Positions 15,456-20,532 of a DNA stretch of 20,532 nt are shown here, piece after piece; position 1 is the stretch's first letter; every line of letters starts with the position of its first letter. Made by a program: the position numbers and the translations under genes. The stretch is from an uncultured Ilumatobacter sp. (GTDB taxonomy: Bacteria > Actinomycetota > Acidimicrobiia > Acidimicrobiales > Ilumatobacteraceae). Location of the stretch: positions 1 through 20,532 of the forward strand of contig CALAHA010000297.1 in assembly GCA_937891565.1 (NCBI GenBank). The letters run 5' to 3'. The notes under the pieces were generated by a model. That model was not told the DNA's origin and did not search any database. It worked only from the letters and a program-made list of their open reading frames with translations.

Positions 15456-16184
15456 GTGACGACGGCGACGGCGCGAGACATGGTGCACGGGCGCCTCGAC
15501 ACCTGGCCCTACGAACCCGACGTCGCCCACCTGGTGCTTGTCGACCACCACATGGTGCCGACCCGCACCGACGTCGAGGCCTGGATCGCCGAGGCACGTC
15601 AAGCAACAGAACCGAAACGCGCGATGCGGACAGGCGCTATGTTCCCCGAGGCGGCCGTTGTCTTCGCTGACGCCGGCTTCACCACAATCGACACGCTGGC
15701 CCTTCTCGACATCCGTCTTCTGACGCGCAGTGATCGCGGCCGTCCAACAACACGGCGGAACGGCCGTCCAACAACACGGCGGATGCGCTCAAGCGACCTC
15801 CCAGCGATCGCCGAACTTGACCGGACAGCATTTGGCGATCCGTGGGGCAACGACGTCCGTTCGCTCGGCGACATCACCACGGCGACCCCACGGCATCAGG
15901 CGCGCGTTGTCGAAGGTCCCGACGGCCTCGAAGCCTTCGCCATCAGCGGTCAATCCGGCCGCTACGGATACCTGCAGCGCCTCGCGGTCCATCCAGATGC
16001 GCGTCGACACGGCCATGCACGGCACCTCGTCGGAGGTGCTCTGCACTGGATGGAACGGCGCGGCGCCTCGACCGCGCTCGTCAACACCGGCGTCGACAAT
16101 GACGCCGCGCTCGACCTTTACCGCTCACTCGGATTCACCCGGCGCGCCGAAACACTGCAAATTCTCGAACACATTTTCGCGTGA
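15456..16184 (+). CDS. GNAT-family N-acetyltransferase with a degenerate N-terminal half
   Basis: This is a predicted acetyltransferase of 242 aa. The C-terminal domain (about 108-242) is a clear RimI-like GNAT fold: MRSSDLPAIAELDRTAFGD opens it, the acetyl-CoA site is LQRLAVHPDARRHGHARHL (173-191), and NDAALDLYRSLGF (215-227) closes it. The first 95 residues end in FADAGFTTIDTLALLDIRL, which resembles the last strands of a second GNAT domain but lacks an acetyl-CoA loop. A tandem-GNAT protein with one decayed half is therefore likely (inference). The linker contains a duplicated 24-bp unit giving GRPTTRRN and GRPTTRRM. Start GTG 15456 is supported by a TAACGT box 7 bases upstream. Its TGA overlaps the ATG of the next gene (TGATG). 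In mycobacteria a Nudix gene occupies this position beside pcnA. Confidence 0.85.
   Translation: MTTATARDMVHGRLDTWPYEPDVAHLVLVDHHMVPTRTDVEAWIAEARQATEPKRAMRTGAMFPEAAVVFADAGFTTIDTLALLDIRLLTRSDRGRPTTRRNGRPTTRRMRSSDLPAIAELDRTAFGDPWGNDVRSLGDITTATPRHQARVVEGPDGLEAFAISGQSGRYGYLQRLAVHPDARRHGHARHLVGGALHWMERRGASTALVNTGVDNDAALDLYRSLGFTRRAETLQILEHIFA
15738..15785. repeat. In-frame tandem duplication of 24 bp in the GNAT linker
   Basis: Copies at 15738-15761 and 15762-15785 differ only in their last two bases and encode two arginine-rich octapeptides between the two halves of the acetyltransferase. Such near-identity points to a recent slippage or duplication event. Confidence 0.85.
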
Positions 16185-18457
16185 TGGGACTTCGACACAA
16201 ACGGAATGGCCTCGTCGTCGCAGCCTCCGTACTCTTGGTAAGCGCCGCAGTCACTGCAGGAGTTGCAAGCGGTGCTCCCACGAACGTCGAACAGACCGCC
16301 CGACAGCGCACCGGCCTTCGGGTTGAGCTCATCGAACAAGATTTCACGTTCCGCCCAGGCGCCTCAATTCGCCTCGTCTACCGAATCACCGGCGACCTCG
16401 ATGCAGGCGGCATCACACCCCCGACAACAACCACCACGACCACCACGACCACCACGACCACCACGGTCCAGATCGGCCCAGCAACGCCAGCCGTCAACGC
16501 AACTGCGCCGCCCGAGACCACCAGACCAGGCACCACTGCATCGCCGACGACGACCACGACCACCACCACGGTTGCACCCGTCCCCTCGCTCACGGTCGAC
16601 ATCGCCAACTTCGAGGCCATCACGAGCGCTGACAGCTCCGTTTTCGATCGAATTTTCGGCCAAGCTGCTCAGCCGGGTGCGTTCCGCAACAACATCGATG
16701 GCGTCCGGTTCGCCGACGCTCGCGACCAAGTCGAAATCATCACGCCCACCGAAGCAACCCTCACCCTCGATATACCGACCGACACCGGCGGCAACGAGGT
16801 GCCGAGCGGACCGGACAGCCTCGAGTTCCCAGACCCTGGATTCACGCCGATACGAATGCAACTCCTCATCGACGACAACCTGGTCGCCACTCACGGCACG
16901 ATCATCGAACGCCAGCCCGGCAGCGATGAGACCCAGCGTCCGGCCGAACCCATCACACTGGGCTTAGTCGCTGAAGTCAGCCGGTCCAATGGGTCCCTGA
17001 CCGACGCACTGGCCACGCAGGACGAGATCGTCACCCTCGTCGGCGCGGCTGGCAAACTCACTCCCCCCATCCTCGCTGCAGTGCCACCCACAGCGGTCTC
17101 CGCGCTCGCCGATCCGCAAGCGGCTGTGATGGCTTTCGACAACGACGAGATCACCACCCACACCGACGTCGAGTTGGACGTGTCATCAGCTGTCGCAGCA
17201 GGCGTCCCCGACGTCTTCACTCGGTCCCTCAACGCTGGCGAAGACATCGTCACCGGCGTCTTACGTCAGACACCAACCCGCGTTGTGTGGATTGCTTCTG
17301 CGCCGCTCAGCGGTGGCGGGGCACAGCTGCTTCGTGATCTCGGCGTTCGGTACGTAGTGATGACGCCTGAGCTCTACGCAATGACTATCTCCGAGAACGT
17401 TCCCGACACAGACCGGCTTGTCGAGCTCCCGCTCCCCGACGGCGGCAACATGCCAGTCCTGCTGATCGACCGACTCAGTGCATTGTTGACCGCGGACGTC
17501 GCCGACGATGTTCTCGCTGAACAGACAACAGTCGAGTGGGCCGTGCGGATGGCCACCGAATTGGTTCTCGACCATCGGGAGAACGGCCGTAATGTACGTC
17601 GGACCCGACTCCTTTCAGGGCCCAACCTCACCGCGCTCGATCCGCGACTCATCAATGCGCTCGCCGACATCGCCGAACTGACACCCGACCTCCGTTTTGC
17701 TGCACCGTCGACGCTGATCGGCTTGACGGACGTGCAACGACTCGGATCAAGTGAAATCACGTTCCCAGATGTCGCAGGACCTGACCTCACTGCGCGCCTC
17801 CAACGCATCAACGATGCCAAGCTCTCGCTGACCAGCGCTGGATCGATGCTGGCGCCCGACGGCGGACGGACTGCTGATTGGTTCGATGAACTCGATCGCC
17901 TCGTCTCGACGTCGGTCAACGACAACGCGGCCAACGCCCGGATCGACGGTGTGCTTGACGAAGCCGGTCGTATCCTCACCGCTGTTGTTCTGCCTGATCC
18001 GTTCACCTTCACATTGACGGGCAACGCCGACGAGATCACCATTCGTCTCAGGAACACCAGCAGCGATCCGCTCACTGTCATCTTGCAGATGTCGTCATCG
18101 AAACTCACGTTTCCGAACAGCGACCAGTCGATCACACTGCGCCCGAATGACAGCACCGACATTCGGGTGCCGGTCCGAGCTCGCTCAAACGGAACCTCGG
18201 CTGTCAACGTCGCGTTGCTCACGCCACTCGGCGACCCGCTCGGTGAACCAGTGGTATTGACCTCACGCGTGAACGCACTGACTGGCCTCGGCCAAGTACT
18301 CACGGGAGCATTCATCATCTTGCTGGGCACCTGGTGGTTCGCGAGCTGGCGCAAACGACGCGATGCCGATTCAGATGTCCCGCAACATGCTGGTCGAGAT
18401 GCTGGTCGAGATGCTCGCGACGCCAACGCCGAGGCGACTAACCTCTCATCTCCGTGA
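16184..18457 (+). CDS. DUF6049-like secreted, C-terminally membrane-anchored protein
   Basis: This is a 757-residue envelope protein of unknown function. Residues 1-32 form a signal peptide (RHKRNG, then the hydrophobic LVVAASVLLVSAAVTAGVA, then ASGA). After a beta-rich stretch come two threonine tracts, 14 Thr at about 81-94 and 8 Thr at 122-129, separated by a Pro/Thr-rich segment. A large extracytoplasmic region follows. One hydrophobic helix (about 702-721, AFIILLGTWWFAS) is followed by RKRR, and a charged tail of about 35 residues contains AGRDAGRDARDA. This topology, length and position after pcnA match the actinobacterial family of mycobacterial Rv3909, normally encoded just before the lipid II flippase gene murJ, which suggests a cell-envelope role. 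ATG 16184 overlaps the GNAT stop, and its own TGA overlaps the DegV GTG, so the three are one operon. Family assignment by context and architecture is fairly, not fully, certain. Confidence 0.75.
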   Translation: MGLRHKRNGLVVAASVLLVSAAVTAGVASGAPTNVEQTARQRTGLRVELIEQDFTFRPGASIRLVYRITGDLDAGGITPPTTTTTTTTTTTTTTVQIGPATPAVNATAPPETTRPGTTASPTTTTTTTTVAPVPSLTVDIANFEAITSADSSVFDRIFGQAAQPGAFRNNIDGVRFADARDQVEIITPTEATLTLDIPTDTGGNEVPSGPDSLEFPDPGFTPIRMQLLIDDNLVATHGTIIERQPGSDETQRPAEPITLGLVAEVSRSNGSLTDALATQDEIVTLVGAAGKLTPPILAAVPPTAVSALADPQAAVMAFDNDEITTHTDVELDVSSAVAAGVPDVFTRSLNAGEDIVTGVLRQTPTRVVWIASAPLSGGGAQLLRDLGVRYVVMTPELYAMTISENVPDTDRLVELPLPDGGNMPVLLIDRLSALLTADVADDVLAEQTTVEWAVRMATELVLDHRENGRNVRRTRLLSGPNLTALDPRLINALADIAELTPDLRFAAPSTLIGLTDVQRLGSSEITFPDVAGPDLTARLQRINDAKLSLTSAGSMLAPDGGRTADWFDELDRLVSTSVNDNAANARIDGVLDEAGRILTAVVLPDPFTFTLTGNADEITIRLRNTSSDPLTVILQMSSSKLTFPNSDQSITLRPNDSTDIRVPVRARSNGTSAVNVALLTPLGDPLGEPVVLTSRVNALTGLGQVLTGAFIILLGTWWFASWRKRRDADSDVPQHAGRDAGRDARDANAEATNLSSP
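16424..16465. repeat. Threonine-codon microsatellite, four 9-bp units ACCACCACG
   Basis: Fourteen consecutive Thr codons, with ACCACCACG repeated four times over 16430-16465, lie in the DUF6049-like gene. A shorter second tract of eight Thr codons is at 16547-16570. Such arrays change length in 9-bp in-frame steps. Confidence 0.9.
18387..18410. repeat. Direct tandem repeat ATGCTGGTCGAG twice in the cytoplasmic tail of the DUF6049-like gene
   Basis: Exact 12-bp copies at 18387-18398 and 18399-18410 are followed by a degenerate third copy. They encode the charged AGRD repeats of the C-terminal tail. Confidence 0.8.
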
Positions 18458-19317
18458 GCGCGCCAACAAACATTGTTCGAATCGTCACCGACAGTTCGTG
18501 TGACCTGCCCCAAGAGATCGCCGACGAACTCGGCATCGTGATCGTGCCGCTCAGCATCCGCTTCGGCGACGATGAGCTGATCGACCGCGAAGAGCTCACG
18601 GTTGCTGAATTCTGGAGCCGGTGCGCCGGATCAGACACGCTGCCCGAAACCGCGGCACCCGCACCCGGCCAATTCGAGACCGTGTACCGACGGCTCAAAG
18701 ACGAAGGCGCAGCGGGTGTGGTTGTCGTCTCACTGTCGGGCGCCCTCTCGGCCACCATGCAAAGCGCCGAACTTGCAGCACGTTCCATCGCCAACGACGA
18801 TTCGATCGATTTCGACGTTCGCGTCGTCGACAGCCGCACCGTCACCCTCGGCTTGGGCACCATTGCTCTTGCTTGCGCCCGCGCTGGACGCGACGGTGGA
18901 TCGATTGATGACGTCGAAGCACTCGCCACCGACCTCGCCCAGCGCACCCGGGTGTTCGGTGCTCTCGACACGCTCGAGAATTTGAAAAAAGGCGGCCGCA
19001 TCGGCAACGCGAAGGCAATGCTCGCCACCGTCTTGTCGATCAAGCCGATCATCGAGGTCGCTGGTGGCATCGTCGAAGAAGCCGGCAAGCAGCGCACCCG
19101 TTCGAAGGCGCTCACGTATCTCGTTGACAAAGTGCGGAGCTTTGACGGCAAGATCGCGAACCTCGCAGTACTCCACGCCGACTGCGGCGACGTCGACCTG
19201 TTCGTCGACATGCTCACCCCGCACTACGACGGCGACATCGTCATCGGCGAAATCGGCCCCGTCATCGGCACCCACGGGGGCCGGGGCACGATCGGCGTGG
19301 CGTTCCACGAACTCTAG
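18454..19317 (+). CDS. DegV family protein (fatty-acid-binding fold)
   Basis: The 287-residue product has every DegV landmark: IVTDSSCDLP (10-19), IVPLSIRFGDDE (30-41), a TAAPAPGQF loop (66-74) and VVSLSGALSATMQSA (91-105). Further on are VVDSRTVTLGLG (124-135), LENLKKGGRIG (174-184) and the C-terminal GPVIGTHGGRGTIGVAF (268-284). DegV proteins bind a single fatty acid in a buried tunnel; in Firmicutes the FakB members present it to the kinase FakA. No FakA-like gene is visible here, so its acceptor is unknown. The GTG start overlaps the previous stop by four bases (GTGA), showing co-translation with the envelope protein. The downstream 176 bases to the kinase hold no other gene that I can support. 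Confidence 0.92.
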   Translation: MSAPTNIVRIVTDSSCDLPQEIADELGIVIVPLSIRFGDDELIDREELTVAEFWSRCAGSDTLPETAAPAPGQFETVYRRLKDEGAAGVVVVSLSGALSATMQSAELAARSIANDDSIDFDVRVVDSRTVTLGLGTIALACARAGRDGGSIDDVEALATDLAQRTRVFGALDTLENLKKGGRIGNAKAMLATVLSIKPIIEVAGGIVEEAGKQRTRSKALTYLVDKVRSFDGKIANLAVLHADCGDVDLFVDMLTPHYDGDIVIGEIGPVIGTHGGRGTIGVAFHEL

Positions 19318-19476
19318 GGTTTGCTGCCTGCCTGGCCCCCTCTGCCTGTTTTGTGTGAGCGATCGCCGCGTCGTTGGCAATGTCTCCTCACACGGAACTG
19401 GACCACACCTTCAACTGGTCGAACAACAGCACAGCAGCAACCGGTGCATTGCCCCATGATCAAACCGCCAGCCAAG

Positions 19477-19482
19477 TAACGT
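19477..19482 (+). promoter_or_regulatory. Putative -10 box of the kinase gene
   Basis: TAACGT, inside the same 10-mer CAAGTAACGT seen before the GNAT operon, ends 11 bases before ATG 19494. The leader would be only about 4 bases. It supports independent transcription of the kinase. Confidence 0.4.
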
Positions 19483-19493
19483 CTCAATCGACC

Positions 19494-20532
19494 ATGTCCG
19501 AACCGACTTCAACGCTGATCGCCGAGCGTTACGAACTGAAACGCCGCCTGGCTCAGGGTGGTATGGCCGAAGTCTGGCTCGCCGTCGACCTCACACTGGA
19601 CCGCAAGGTCGCAGTCAAGTGGCTCAAGCCTGCATTGGCTTCTGATGAAGTCGTTGCGGAACGCTTCCGACGTGAGGCAATCGCAGCAGCGAGCCTCAAC
19701 CACCCGAACATCGTCGCCGTTCATGACGTGTTCGAACACGAGGGTCGCCAGGCCGTGGTGATGCAGCTCGTCGACGGCAAGAGCCTCCGGCAGCTACTCG
19801 ACACACAAAAGCGCCTCTCTCCCGAACTCACCGCGCACATCGGCGCCTGCACGGCTGCGGCGCTGCATCACGCGCACGAGAACAACTTCGTCCACCGTGA
19901 CGTGAAGCCCGGAAACATCATGATTACCCCAGACGGACGGGTACTCCTCACCGACTTCGGCATCGCCAAGGCTCTCCAAGGCGGCGACGATCTGACGAGT
20001 GAAAACATCATGATGGGCACGGCGAAATACCTGTCGCCCGAACAGGTCCGCGGCAAGAAGCTCGACGGTCGCGCTGATCTGTACTCGCTGGGCTTGGTTT
20101 TGTACGAGTGCCTCGCCGGTCGGGTGCCGTTCCTCGGCGAAAGCGATGCCGACACTGCGCTCGCGCGCCTCCAGCGCGACCCGACCGACCTCTCCCGACT
20201 CCGTGCGACACTGCCAACAAGCCTGGTGACAATCATCCATCAGCTCCTCGCACGCAACCCAATGCACCGTCCGGCAACCGGCGCCGACTTGGTTGCCGCA
20301 CTTGAACAAGCCGCCGCCGAAGGCCCGCCTGACATCGATGAAACCCCCCACGAGCGCTCAACGGTCGCGCCGTTCTCCGCAGGTCGTCTCCGTCGTGCAC
20401 CCTCAGATCTTGATGGCCGCGCCGACGACCGTCGGCGCGCCGCCCGCGGCGATTCATCACCAAATGGAACCCCGCGTCAACGCCGCGATCAGACGCCGAG
20501 TAACCCACAGCGGCGCGATCATCCCATCAATG
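19494..20532 (+). CDS. Serine/threonine protein kinase (PknB-like), 3' end beyond window
   Basis: The first 346 residues of a Hanks-type kinase are present and the frame is open at the window end. The kinase domain spans about 13-272: glycine loop LAQGGMAEVWLA (19-30), catalytic VAVK with Lys42, alpha-C Glu61, HRDVKPGNIM (134-143), DFG (154-156), an activation loop with MGTAKYLSPEQ (174-184; Thr176 is the likely phosphosite), then DLYSLG and RNPMHRP. Catalytic residues are intact, so it should be active. The glycine loop has Ala at the first and third glycine positions. Beyond 280 the chain is polar, Arg/Asp/Pro-rich and probably disordered; no membrane helix is reached. ATG 19494 is preferred; an in-frame ATG at 19380 would add 38 unremarkable residues. 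Its place after the DUF6049/DegV operon, where murJ is often found, suggests an envelope-related role (inference). Confidence 0.92.
   Translation, partial: MSEPTSTLIAERYELKRRLAQGGMAEVWLAVDLTLDRKVAVKWLKPALASDEVVAERFRREAIAAASLNHPNIVAVHDVFEHEGRQAVVMQLVDGKSLRQLLDTQKRLSPELTAHIGACTAAALHHAHENNFVHRDVKPGNIMITPDGRVLLTDFGIAKALQGGDDLTSENIMMGTAKYLSPEQVRGKKLDGRADLYSLGLVLYECLAGRVPFLGESDADTALARLQRDPTDLSRLRATLPTSLVTIIHQLLARNPMHRPATGADLVAALEQAAAEGPPDIDETPHERSTVAPFSAGRLRRAPSDLDGRADDRRRAARGDSSPNGTPRQRRDQTPSNPQRRDHPIN

Noticed and set aside
16424..16570. Repeat clusters considered as a CRISPR array
   Set aside because: The units are 9 bp without spacers and encode threonine runs inside a gene.
19380..19493. N-terminal 38-residue extension of the kinase from ATG 19380
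   Set aside because: The extension is polar and uninformative, has no promoter box or ribosome site, and the TAACGT box favours ATG 19494. It is not fully excluded.

Overview
The window comes from a moderately high-GC actinobacterium, most likely an Acidimicrobiia/Ilumatobacter-type organism. The taxonomic call is inference. It rests on the fused cysNC gene, a DUF6049-like protein beside pcnA, many acyl-CoA enzymes, threonine-tract secreted proteins, and start codons preceded at 6-8 nt by TANNNT boxes instead of Shine-Dalgarno sequences.

Layout. Bases 1 to about 150 look foreign (about 78% GC, opposite-strand coding pattern) and join abruptly to the interior of a truncated minus-strand GNAT acetyltransferase gene (to 568). 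From 755 to 2902 lie a class III CoA-transferase and a short-chain dehydrogenase on the plus strand. From 3003 to 6370, all on the minus strand, is a sulfate-activation block: a cysteine-free Rrf2 regulator, cysD, and a fused cysNC that overlaps cysD by one base. From 6532 to 11336 is a second lipid/acyl-CoA block: a TesB-type thioesterase diverging from an isopenicillin-N-synthase-like 2-oxoglutarate/Fe(II) oxygenase, an acyl-CoA dehydrogenase, and a converging acyl-CoA synthetase. From 11476 to about 13821 is a membrane PAS-PAS-GGDEF-EAL protein, followed upstream by pcnA (13853-15328, minus). Diverging from pcnA is a tightly overlapping plus-strand operon: a GNAT acetyltransferase, a DUF6049-like membrane protein and a DegV protein. 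Behind it is a Ser/Thr protein kinase with its own putative promoter, cut by the window end.

How the genes fit together. CysD and CysNC make APS and PAPS from sulfate, and the Rrf2 protein is the obvious candidate regulator. The synthetase, dehydrogenase, thioesterase, SDR and CoA-transferase cover activation, first oxidation, hydroxyl/keto interconversion, CoA release and CoA transfer of carboxylic acids, but they are separate transcription units and no single substrate can be read from sequence. The pcnA/DUF6049 end resembles the conserved actinobacterial pcnA-murJ neighbourhood, with GNAT, DegV and kinase genes where a Nudix gene and murJ are found in mycobacteria.

No CRISPR array, rRNA, tRNA, transposase, phage gene or defence system was recognised. 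The most unusual items are the chimera-like left edge, a perfect 14-bp-arm dyad at the CoA-transferase start, and a recurrent leaderless promoter architecture that also settles several start codons.
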